Source: Polynucleobacter ibericus (GTDB lineage: Bacteria; Pseudomonadota; Gammaproteobacteria; Burkholderiales; Burkholderiaceae). Taken from it: a stretch of DNA of 64,000 nucleotides. The stretch is from assembly GCF_018687955.1 (NCBI RefSeq), contig NZ_CP061309.1, positions 1,596,007-1,660,006 of the forward strand, given 5' to 3'. Numbering within the stretch: the stretch's first letter is position 1; each line of letters begins with the position of its first letter. The notes below the pieces were generated by a model. It was not told the DNA's origin. It saw nothing but the letters and a program-made list of their open reading frames with translations, and made no database searches. Positions 54,567-61,692 of this stretch are shown here, piece after piece. The position numbers were made by a program, and so were the translations under genes.

Positions 54567-54857
54567 TTACTTCTGTACAACAGCCATGATGTCGTCTTCA
54601 CGCATCACGATGAGTTCTTCGCTGTCAACTTTGACCGTTTGACCTGCATATTTACCAAACAACACACGGTCGCCTACTTTGACGTCAGGTGCGTTTAATT
54701 TGCCACTGTCATCGCGCTTGCCTGGGCCTACTGCCAATACTTCACCTTGATCCGGTTTTTCTGCAGCAGCGTCAGGAATGATGATTCCGGAAGCAGTTTT
54801 TGATTCTTGATCTAAACGCTTGATGATTACGCGATCATGTAAGGGACGCAAATTCAT
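54567..54857 (-). CDS. groES: Co-chaperonin GroES (Hsp10)
   Basis: The 96-residue lid of the GroEL chamber: [18 protein letters not shown], a mobile loop ([22 protein letters not shown]) and the C-terminal [18 protein letters not shown]. It has a strong AGGAG Shine-Dalgarno before the ATG. A CIRCE element and a promoter with both sigma-70 and sigma-32 character lie 110-166 bp upstream. Confidence 0.98.
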   Translation of the reverse strand: MNLRPLHDRVIIKRLDQESKTASGIIIPDAAAEKPDQGEVLAVGPGKRDDSGKLNAPDVKVGDRVLFGKYAGQTVKVDSEELIVMREDDIMAVVQK

Positions 54858-54966
54858 CTCTTCTCCTATGTTAGTAAGTGTTAACTATTTAAATAAACTA
54901 TAAAAAACAATGCTTTACAGCCTCATTACCCGCGAAATAAAGGTAATTTACTGATAAATAACCTTT

Positions 54967-54993
54967 TTAGCACTCGCGTGTAGAGAGTGCTGA
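54967..54993 (-). promoter_or_regulatory. CIRCE operator (HrcA-binding site) of groESL
   Basis: TTAGCACTC-N9-GAGTGCTGA, the CIRCE inverted repeat with its exact 9-bp spacer and one mismatch to consensus (TGA for TAA). It directly follows the -10 element of the groESL promoter at the expected transcription start, so HrcA bound here would block initiation. The cognate repressor gene hrcA is at 11869-12879. Confidence 0.93.
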
Positions 54994-55023
54994 TTATATA
55001 GGTCTAATTCCCGAGATTTCAAG
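54993..55023 (-). promoter_or_regulatory. groESL promoter, sigma-70 and sigma-32 features combined
   Basis: On the minus strand CTTGAAA (55023-55017) serves both as a sigma-32 -35 and, as TTGAAA, a sigma-70 -35. The -10 region CCTATATAAT (55002-54993) holds TATAAT 18 bp from TTGAAA and CCTATATA, a poorer form of the sigma-32 CCCCATnT, 14 bp from CTTGAAA. The CIRCE repeat starts at the last base of the -10. Confidence 0.75.
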
Positions 55024-55063
55024 GGTGGATCGCCATAAATTCTTTAAGGATTTAGCCTCTTTT

Positions 55064-55069
55064 TATAAT
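55064..55069 (+). promoter_or_regulatory. Probable -10 element of the EAL-like/response-regulator/kinase operon
   Basis: A consensus TATAAT. The -35 is weak (TCTTTA at 55041-55046 would give a 17-bp spacer), which suggests activator dependence. The expected start is near 55076, giving a leader of about 98 nt before the chosen ATG at 55174. This promoter faces away from the groESL promoter, 41 bp from its -35. Confidence 0.55.
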
Positions 55070-55076
55070 GGGGACA

Positions 55077-55110
55077 GGTTGGTAGGACTGTTCCTACAGA
55101 TAAATCAACC
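55077..55110 (+). other. Leader hairpin 1 of the EAL-like operon
   Basis: GGTTG and GTAGGA on the 5' side pair with TCCTAC and CAACC on the 3' side, with a CTGT loop and an 8-nt bulge (55098-55105) between the two 3' segments. It begins at about the predicted transcription start, so it would form the 5' end of the mRNA. Confidence 0.55.
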
Positions 55111-55124
55111 CAAAGCCCTTACCG

Positions 55125-55166
55125 CTCCAATCCGTCCTGCCTAGACTGGACAGTCACTGATTGGAG
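55125..55166 (+). promoter_or_regulatory. Leader hairpin 2 burying the ribosome binding site
   Basis: CTCCAATC (55125-55132) is the exact complement of GATTGGAG (55159-55166), and the latter contains the GGAG Shine-Dalgarno of the EAL-like gene. An inner 4-bp stem, GTCC (55134-55137) with GGAC (55148-55151), can extend the structure. The loop also holds the palindrome GACTG-GA-CAGTC (55144-55155), which could be a protein site. If the stem forms, translation of the first gene should be blocked until it opens. Confidence 0.6.
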
Positions 55167-55173
55167 AATGCTG

Positions 55174-56016
55174 ATGAGCCCGAAATCCCGGCTGTACACG
55201 CTTGTAAAGGCATGGAAGAACAAACCCTTCCAAGAAGTACGTGACGCCTGTGGCGACCCCTGGCTTGGCCTTAGTAGCCAAGCCCTAGAAGAACACCAAT
55301 CTTGGTCCAAGCGACAAGCGATTAGTCATGAACCAATTTTTAACTGCAAGGGCACAAAACTGACAGGATCTTTATTTAGACCGCTACTGACAGCAACTGA
55401 TATGCAATTACTTCGTCTTTTCATGGAAGGCTTAGACACAATTGCCTATTGGTATCGTAGCGGTCGCTTTATCCCTGGAATCCTGCCAGTACCCAGCCAC
55501 GCCATAGCCTCTGGTAGCTATGTAGACGCGATGACTGAATTAATTTTGAACTCACGTCTACCAGTGGGTCTAGTGACTATTGGAATTTCATCTATCCCTG
55601 AATCTGATGCCACCGGTGCATTCAAAGAGGGTTTGCTGCGTTTGCGACGTCTTGGTGTCTTGCTTCATTTCCTGAAATTTTCTGGCAGCATCGAGGAATT
55701 GCATTGGGTAACAGAGATGCAGTTAGAAGGTGTTCATATTGATATGGGTAAGATTCGTGAACGTCAACTGGCGAGCGACGTGCTCTCTCAACTAAGGCAA
55801 TCAACTTACTCACCAACACAAATTTATGCCAGCAATATTGGACTGGTAAAAGATTTAGAGCGTGCTTCTAAGCTAATAGCAGATCACTCTTACGGCAGCA
55901 TCATGATGTCTCCCGTAAGTCGCCATCAAATGCTACAGATTGACGATAGCCGAATCGCAAAAGCCATTTTTTCGCTGCACCCTCATCCACACCCAAACCA
56001 AAACGGAGACAAGTAA
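55174..56016 (+). CDS. Degenerate EAL-domain protein (predicted non-catalytic)
   Basis: A 280-residue soluble protein with the overall plan of an EAL phosphodiesterase domain but without its active-site residues. EPIFNCKGTKLTGSLFRPLL aligns with the start of the fold, where the EAL triplet would be; here it is SLF. Later segments (VGLVTIGISSIPES, LRRLGVLLHFLKFSG, GVHIDMGKIRE, IYASNIG, YGSIMMSPVS) lie where ExTES, DDFGTG, KxD, AEGVE and QGYLF would be, with most acidic ligands gone. The ATG at 55174 has GGAGA six bases upstream; the ATG at 55168 overlaps that site. Its stop overlaps the response-regulator ATG (TAATG), so the two are coupled. Comparable proteins bind partners rather than c-di-GMP (YdiV), which is the likely mode here (inference). 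Confidence 0.68.
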   Translation: MSPKSRLYTLVKAWKNKPFQEVRDACGDPWLGLSSQALEEHQSWSKRQAISHEPIFNCKGTKLTGSLFRPLLTATDMQLLRLFMEGLDTIAYWYRSGRFIPGILPVPSHAIASGSYVDAMTELILNSRLPVGLVTIGISSIPESDATGAFKEGLLRLRRLGVLLHFLKFSGSIEELHWVTEMQLEGVHIDMGKIRERQLASDVLSQLRQSTYSPTQIYASNIGLVKDLERASKLIADHSYGSIMMSPVSRHQMLQIDDSRIAKAIFSLHPHPHPNQNGDK

Positions 56017-56639
56017 TGAGAAAACGCGTGATGTTAGTAGATGACCATCCAGCAATGCTGATGGCTCTTAAAAGTATGTTGCAAGACCAGTTGTTATTTG
56101 AAATTGCAGGGCAAGCTCAGAATGGTGAAGAGTGCCTCAGATCCATGAAAGAGGTAAATCCCAATATGGTTATTCTAGATCTAGATATGCCCAAAACAGA
56201 TGGGTTTGATGTTATTCGTCGTATTGGCTTGATGTATCCCGATGTACGAATGCTAGTCCTTTCTAGCATGGACGAAGCAGTCTATGGTGGAAGGGTTCGA
56301 TCATTAGGTGGACATGGGTTCGTCAATAAAACCGCAGGTGCTGATGTCATTCTGGCTGCCTGTGTTGCGATCTCTCAGGGTTACAACTTTTTTACCCATG
56401 GAAAAAATGGTAATAGCTCATTGAGCGATAACGATAAGTTGGCACTGATATCCGATCGCGAGCTTCAAGTCATGAAATACCTCGGAAAAGGTAATACCAA
56501 TCAACAGATATCTGACATGTTGCATATCAGCAATAAAACAGTAGCCACATACAAAACCAGAGTCTTCGACAAACTAGGCATAAATAATATTGCTGACCTG
56601 ATTTTGTTCTGCCGCATGAATAACATTATCGAGAGCTAA
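56016..56639 (+). CDS. NarL/BvgA-type response regulator
   Basis: A two-component DNA-binding regulator of 207 residues. The receiver domain has acidic pair Asp9-Asp10 (LVDDHPAM), phospho-acceptor Asp55 (ILDLDMPKTDGFDV), Ser in VLSSMDE and Lys in VNKTAG. The C-terminal LuxR-type helix-turn-helix is SDRELQVMKYLGKGNTNQQIS followed by HISNKTVATYKTRVFDKLGI. It overlaps the EAL-like gene by one base with GGAG 7 bases before its ATG, and precedes the hybrid kinase by 4 bp, so it is the obvious partner of that kinase. Confidence 0.9.
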   Translation: MRKRVMLVDDHPAMLMALKSMLQDQLLFEIAGQAQNGEECLRSMKEVNPNMVILDLDMPKTDGFDVIRRIGLMYPDVRMLVLSSMDEAVYGGRVRSLGGHGFVNKTAGADVILAACVAISQGYNFFTHGKNGNSSLSDNDKLALISDRELQVMKYLGKGNTNQQISDMLHISNKTVATYKTRVFDKLGINNIADLILFCRMNNIIES

Positions 56640-56643
56640 CAGC

Positions 56644-59070
56644 GTGCGTCGATCCATCACCCGTATTGCCTTCTTCACATTACTAAATGGATTATTAGGC
56701 AATTCATATGCAAATTTACTCGGCTCTGCAGAGCAGAGGTGGATCGATGCGCATCCTGTAGTACGTTTTAGCATTCATGAGAAGTACGCGCCCTATTTAG
56801 AAACTAATGAACGCGGTGAATCTGGGGTCTTTCACAGCCTACTAAGCAAACTCAGTCGTTACACCAAACAAGAATATCTACCGAAGTGGCGCAAAAGCGA
56901 TCAAGAAGGACTCCAACAGCTTGCCAATGGAGAGGTGGATTTCATCATTGATCCACCCACATTAAGTGATGATTATCTCAAGTTTGGCTCCCTTTCAGAG
57001 GCAATCTTTTGGGGTCACGACGCTATTGTTACAAAGCGCCCAAAGAATGATGCGCCCATTAAACCAAGCAATATCGCGTACTTTGATCGTGGCTTTGAAA
57101 ATCCCCCAATCCCAACCAATTCCATGGGAGATATTTCCAGCTCTGCAGAGAGATTAGTTGTCGCTCTTCTTAAAAACGATATTGAAGCAGTCGTATTGCC
57201 AATTAGGCTAGCGCAGCAACTCATTCATAAATTCAATGGCGATCAACTACAGGTTGATGGCTTATACAGCCGGGAGCCATTTGAATACCGTTGGTTTGTC
57301 CCGCATCAGCACGAGGCTTTACATGGCGTACTAGGGCGCTTTCTGAATAACTTAGATCCAGTTGCATCCCGCCAACTTTTTAAACTTAATATATCTACAC
57401 TTGAGACGGGCCATACTGCCCCGTCAAAATCGATGCCTTGGTTCACCGCTTTAGGAATTCTGCTAATAGGCTCTTTCCTAATCTGGCGCATGTATCAAAA
57501 ACAATCTATGCAAAAAGAAGAGGCTCAACAACTAATGTCATCCAAAGAGCGGGCTGAAAATGCAAACGCAGCGAAGTCCGCCTTTCTTGCAACCATGAGC
57601 CACGAAATTCGTACGCCTATGAATGCAATTTTAGGGGTACAGGAATTATTACTGAACAGCCCCCTCCCAAAAAATGAAAAGACTCTGCTGAAGAGTGCTC
57701 ATTCATCAGCAGAATGTTTATTGGGGATCTTGAATCAAGTATTAGATCTTTCGAAAATTGAAGCGGGAAAGCTCACTCTGAATATTGAACCTTGCAACCT
57801 GAATGCCTTGATTGATGATATTGATTCGACATTCTCAACAGTTGCCCAAAGGCAAGGTCTAAAACTTCACACTTCTAAAGATCCGCGCGTTGCAGAGGTT
57901 TTACTGCTAGATTCACTACGCTTACGTCAAATACTACAAAATCTCATTAGCAATGCGATTAAATTCACCAACCATGGTGAAATCTATTTCTCCATCAGCG
58001 TATTGGCAGATGATCATGCTGGTCAGCTCATTGAATTTAGAGTAATTGATACAGGCATTGGCATGGGACAAGAGGAGATCGAAATTGCACTGCAAGCCTT
58101 TGAACAAATACCTGGAAATGCCGAACAACCAAATGGGACGGGTCTTGGCTTAACCATCAGCAACCACTTAGTCACCTCCATGAATGGTCAGCTCCTCTTT
58201 GAGAGTGCACCTGGCTTTGGTAGCAATATCCATTTTTGTCTTGCTTTTCCACGTACCAGTATTGCAGCGACCAGATCCCCCATGCCAAATAGCACTGGCT
58301 GTATCAGGAAGTTAGTCCCTAAGGATATAGAAAGTAATGCACGTCCATTGCAAGCATTGGTTGTGGAAGATCATCCAGCAAGTCGCCAAATAATTTCACT
58401 CCAACTCCAGGCGCTAGGCATTGATCCCTCAGTTTGTGATAACGCCATTACCGCACTAGATTTAATTCAGCAAAAGCATTTTGATCTTCTCCTAACAGAT
58501 CAATCCATTCCCGGCATGCAGGGTTCTGATCTTGCTAAACACTTACGTGATGCAGGATACCAAGATCTCGTCATCATCGGAATTACCGCTGATATTTATG
58601 CGCTAGAGTCTCGTCATCAGTTCTTAGCTGCCGGCATGAACGGCGTCCTCATAAAACCTTTAAGTCTAATGACCTTAGAAAATGAACTCTCACGTTATTT
58701 TAAAACTGAGGAAATTAGTAACAGAGTATTACCCGCCAAGAATCAGGAAGAATATTCCTTTGATGCCTTTCAAAATCTGCTACGGAAAAGTCCAGAGTAC
58801 ATTTTGATCATTCTGGAAGAAATTAAACAAGTTCATGATGAGGTCCTATTTGCGCTCAAGAATAAGGATTTAGATAAGACTTGCTTTAAGCGTATGGTTC
58901 ATAAAGTAAAGGGTGGCGCGCAACTCCTGAGCGCCACAAAATTTGTTGAATCCTGCGAAGCTCTTGAGCAGGAAGGAAATTTAGTTGAGCAAGCCACTAC
59001 CCTCACCCGATTATTAGAAGATCAAAATCAAGTTATCAATCACTATCAATCTAGATATTCAGAGCACTAG
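56644..59070 (+). CDS. BvgS/EvgS-like hybrid sensor kinase with phosphorelay
   Basis: An inner-membrane sensor of 808 residues, GTG start 4 bp after the response regulator. Order of domains: signal peptide (1-24); one periplasmic solute-binding type domain (about 28-250, starting QRWIDAHPVVRFSI); a single membrane helix (266-283); a short linker with no PAS domain; HisKA with His320 (FLATMSHEIRTPMN); HATPase with Asn437, DTGIGMG (469-475) and NGTGLGLTIS (497-506); a receiver domain with Asp619 (LLLTDQSIPGM) and Lys671; and a C-terminal Hpt domain with His753 (MVHKVKGGAQLL). All four phosphorelay residues are intact. BvgS has two periplasmic domains and a PAS, so this is a smaller version. The ligand is unknown. 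Confidence 0.88.
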   Translation: MRRSITRIAFFTLLNGLLGNSYANLLGSAEQRWIDAHPVVRFSIHEKYAPYLETNERGESGVFHSLLSKLSRYTKQEYLPKWRKSDQEGLQQLANGEVDFIIDPPTLSDDYLKFGSLSEAIFWGHDAIVTKRPKNDAPIKPSNIAYFDRGFENPPIPTNSMGDISSSAERLVVALLKNDIEAVVLPIRLAQQLIHKFNGDQLQVDGLYSREPFEYRWFVPHQHEALHGVLGRFLNNLDPVASRQLFKLNISTLETGHTAPSKSMPWFTALGILLIGSFLIWRMYQKQSMQKEEAQQLMSSKERAENANAAKSAFLATMSHEIRTPMNAILGVQELLLNSPLPKNEKTLLKSAHSSAECLLGILNQVLDLSKIEAGKLTLNIEPCNLNALIDDIDSTFSTVAQRQGLKLHTSKDPRVAEVLLLDSLRLRQILQNLISNAIKFTNHGEIYFSISVLADDHAGQLIEFRVIDTGIGMGQEEIEIALQAFEQIPGNAEQPNGTGLGLTISNHLVTSMNGQLLFESAPGFGSNIHFCLAFPRTSIAATRSPMPNSTGCIRKLVPKDIESNARPLQALVVEDHPASRQIISLQLQALGIDPSVCDNAITALDLIQQKHFDLLLTDQSIPGMQGSDLAKHLRDAGYQDLVIIGITADIYALESRHQFLAAGMNGVLIKPLSLMTLENELSRYFKTEEISNRVLPAKNQEEYSFDAFQNLLRKSPEYILIILEEIKQVHDEVLFALKNKDLDKTCFKRMVHKVKGGAQLLSATKFVESCEALEQEGNLVEQATTLTRLLEDQNQVINHYQSRYSEH

Positions 59071-59108
59071 GTAATCACTTTGAGCAATGTGGGTTTATCC
59101 TATGGGTA

Positions 59109-60638
59109 ATGCGCCTCCATTTAATTTGCCAGTCCGCCTTTGCTGCAGCCTTCCTTTGGCTTCCTAGTTCGCTAGTCCTTGCCAATGAGACGCCGCCCTT
59201 GGCTATTCCCCAAGTTGTATTTAGTAGTCTAGAGCGCAATCAAATTCCAAAAGATGCAGTGAGTATTTCGGTTACAGAGATCGAACCTGGACGACCTGGT
59301 AAGCATCTAGCAAAAAAGATTCTAGATTGGCGGTCTAACGATCCAATGAACCCCGCCTCAACTATGAAGTTATTTACTACGCTTACAGGCTTAGATATTT
59401 TGGGGCCGCAATATCGTTGGCGTACAAATGTCTATAGCGATGGTGTAATTCGTCAGGGAGTATTGAAGGGCAATCTGTATTTGCAAGGCACAGGCGATCC
59501 CAAACTTGTTCCTGAAGAGTTAGCCAAGATGATGAAAGAGCTTCAAGGCCTAGGCATTCAGAAGATTGATGGCAATTTATTCTTTGATCGTAGCGCTTAT
59601 GCGCCAACTGTCATGGAGCACAACACGATTGATGGCGAGTCTTTACGTGCCTATAACGTTCCACCAGATCCGCTGCTTTATGCATTTAGAACACTCTCAT
59701 TTCAGATTGGAAAATCTAAAACAGCAGACTTTATCGATATTAGCTATACGCCAGCACTGTCACAACTCAAGGTATCCAATCAAATGCAGTTGGTTGATCG
59801 CCCGTGTGATAACTGGAAAAGTGATATTCGCTTTAATTTAGATCCAGAAGGCATTAGCAACACCGATCAGCCCCTAACCGCTCAGTTCTCTGGAGCATTT
59901 CCCGGATCATGTAGGGGTGTGAACTTTAACGTTGTTGCTCTTGATGCCAATACCTTCCTTACTCAAGGCTTTGCTGCTGCATGGGAACGAGCTGGTGGGA
60001 CTTGGGTCCAAGCTCCAGTTGGCAAAAACGGAAGTGTGCCACTAGCAGCACGATTACTTCTGCAGTTTGAGGGCATTGCACTAGCGGATGATGTATTGGA
60101 TATCAATAAATACTCGAATAACGTGATGGCTCGCCAACTGCTATTAACTTTAGCTTTGGAGAAAATGGGAAAACCTGCTACGACCGCTAATGGTGAGCTT
60201 GTTATGCAAAGTTGGCTCAAACAAAATGGCCTGGACTTTCAGGGTCTAGTTATTGAGAATGGCTCTGGTCTGTCGCGCAATGAAGCTATCTCTGCTAGTC
60301 AGATGAATCAACTCTTGTTGACTGCACGTAATTTACCCGTAGGCGATATTTTTTATAACAGTCTTCCGATTGCCGGTACTGATGGCACTATGCGTAACCG
60401 CCTTATGGGTCAGTTACGTAAGTTTTTGCATCTCAAGAAAAAGCCTGAGGCCCGAATCAAAACGGGCTCACTTGTGGATGTACGTGCAATCTCGGGTTAC
60501 GTCTTGAGTAAGTCCGGCAAAATGTATGCAGTAACTTCATTCATTAACCACCCTAATGCATGGAGAGGTTTAGAAGCGCACGATCAGTTACTAGCGTGGC
60601 TGCTTGAAGATGGTCCGGAACCAAAACACGCACGCTGA
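59109..60638 (+). CDS. dacB: D-alanyl-D-alanine carboxypeptidase/endopeptidase (PBP4)
   Basis: Periplasmic penicillin-binding protein that trims and opens peptidoglycan crosslinks. The 509-residue protein has a signal peptide (1-25, FAAAFLWLPSSLVLA), catalytic Ser84 in the SxxK motif (NPASTMKLF, Lys87), the SxN motif in NKYSNNVMARQ and the KTG motif in RIKTGSLVDVRAISGY. It begins 38 bp after the hybrid kinase stop on the same strand and could be read through from that operon. Its last 55 bp overlap the convergent sua5 gene. Confidence 0.94.
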   Translation: MRLHLICQSAFAAAFLWLPSSLVLANETPPLAIPQVVFSSLERNQIPKDAVSISVTEIEPGRPGKHLAKKILDWRSNDPMNPASTMKLFTTLTGLDILGPQYRWRTNVYSDGVIRQGVLKGNLYLQGTGDPKLVPEELAKMMKELQGLGIQKIDGNLFFDRSAYAPTVMEHNTIDGESLRAYNVPPDPLLYAFRTLSFQIGKSKTADFIDISYTPALSQLKVSNQMQLVDRPCDNWKSDIRFNLDPEGISNTDQPLTAQFSGAFPGSCRGVNFNVVALDANTFLTQGFAAAWERAGGTWVQAPVGKNGSVPLAARLLLQFEGIALADDVLDINKYSNNVMARQLLLTLALEKMGKPATTANGELVMQSWLKQNGLDFQGLVIENGSGLSRNEAISASQMNQLLLTARNLPVGDIFYNSLPIAGTDGTMRNRLMGQLRKFLHLKKKPEARIKTGSLVDVRAISGYVLSKSGKMYAVTSFINHPNAWRGLEAHDQLLAWLLEDGPEPKHAR

Positions 60639-61690
60639 AGACGATCTCTAACGCCATCCCAATTTTCGCCTGCTGGTGGCTCAGGGAACAAAATCAAGTC
60701 CCACCCCTGCTGATCCAAGTCACGCAGAGTGCGATATAGACGACTAGCAAAGGTATTTGGGTCGCTAGAAACAATGATTTCTTCTGCATCGATTGATGGG
60801 TGATCCTCCAAAACCAAAGAAGATTCAGAATCCCAAACTACAACCGCAACTTGTGACTTTGTATCAGGATATTCACTCAAAGCATCCAATACGCGGCCAG
60901 AAGCATATAGACGCAAAGGGGTTGTAGGTGCGTAATGAGCTTTAAGACTTCCAGAGACTCTAGGCAGATCTTCCTTTGCTCCATGGCCTTCTAAGTTATC
61001 CTGTAATTCACCAACTTGATATACCTTTACTCCTGTCCTTGCAAAGATCTCACTTGGAGTAATCGCGCCAGGCCTCAGAAGGACTGCTTTATCGCCTGAG
61101 GATAAGTCAATGATGGTTGACTCGATGCCAACCTCACAATCACCGCCATCCAAGACCATCAAATCCAGCATACCTTCAAATTCACTTCGGACATCTGCAG
61201 CGCTGGTAGGCGATACCTTACCAAAACGATTAGCCGAGGGAGCTACAACACCACCTTTAAATTTACGCAATAGTTCTTGAGCAATTGGATGAGCGGGAGC
61301 CCGAATTGCCACCGTGTCTTGACCACCAGTCAGCTCATTTAAAACATTTTTATCTTTTTTAAAGACCAACGTTAATGGCCCAGGCCAAAAAGCATTAATT
61401 AACCTTAAGGCTTCTTCAGATAAATCCCTTGCCCATGGTGCCAGGAGCGCAACCCAATCAATTTGGGCTTGATCAAATTTATCTGGTGCAGCTAGATGGA
61501 CGATCAAGGGATGATTTGAGGGGCGACCCTTGGTGGTGAAAATTTTCTTGATGGCCTCAGGATTTTTAGCATCTGCACCCAAGCCATAAACCGTCTCCGT
61601 GGGGAATGCAACCAATCCACCATCACGCAAGGTTTGTACTGCTTCATTGATCACTGCAGAAGATTGCAGTGGGGTACTGTCTGCGGACAT
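60584..61690 (-). CDS. L-threonylcarbamoyladenylate synthase (Sua5 long form)
   Basis: Makes threonylcarbamoyl-AMP for t6A37 modification of ANN-reading tRNAs. The 368-residue protein has the YrdC/Sua5 catalytic domain (LRDGGLVAFPTETVYGLGADA, TTKGRPSNHPLIVHL, FWPGPLTLVFKKD, VAIRAPAHPIAQELL, APSANRFGKVSPTSA) and an additional C-terminal Sua5 domain beginning PRVSGSLKAHYAPTTPLRLY, making it the two-domain form rather than the short TsaC. The C-terminus overlaps dacB by 55 bp on the other strand. It follows purK by 2 bp and is therefore in the pur operon. Confidence 0.93.
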   Translation of the reverse strand: MSADSTPLQSSAVINEAVQTLRDGGLVAFPTETVYGLGADAKNPEAIKKIFTTKGRPSNHPLIVHLAAPDKFDQAQIDWVALLAPWARDLSEEALRLINAFWPGPLTLVFKKDKNVLNELTGGQDTVAIRAPAHPIAQELLRKFKGGVVAPSANRFGKVSPTSAADVRSEFEGMLDLMVLDGGDCEVGIESTIIDLSSGDKAVLLRPGAITPSEIFARTGVKVYQVGELQDNLEGHGAKEDLPRVSGSLKAHYAPTTPLRLYASGRVLDALSEYPDTKSQVAVVVWDSESSLVLEDHPSIDAEEIIVSSDPNTFASRLYRTLRDLDQQGWDLILFPEPPAGENWDGVRDRLQRACFGSGPSSSSHASN

Positions 61691-61692
61691 TT

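Noticed and set aside
55077-55176. c-di-GMP (GEMM) riboswitch in the leader of the EAL-like gene
   Set aside because: The two helices and conserved tetraloop receptor pattern of that class are not recognisable; the leader is better described as an RBS-burying hairpin of unknown trigger.
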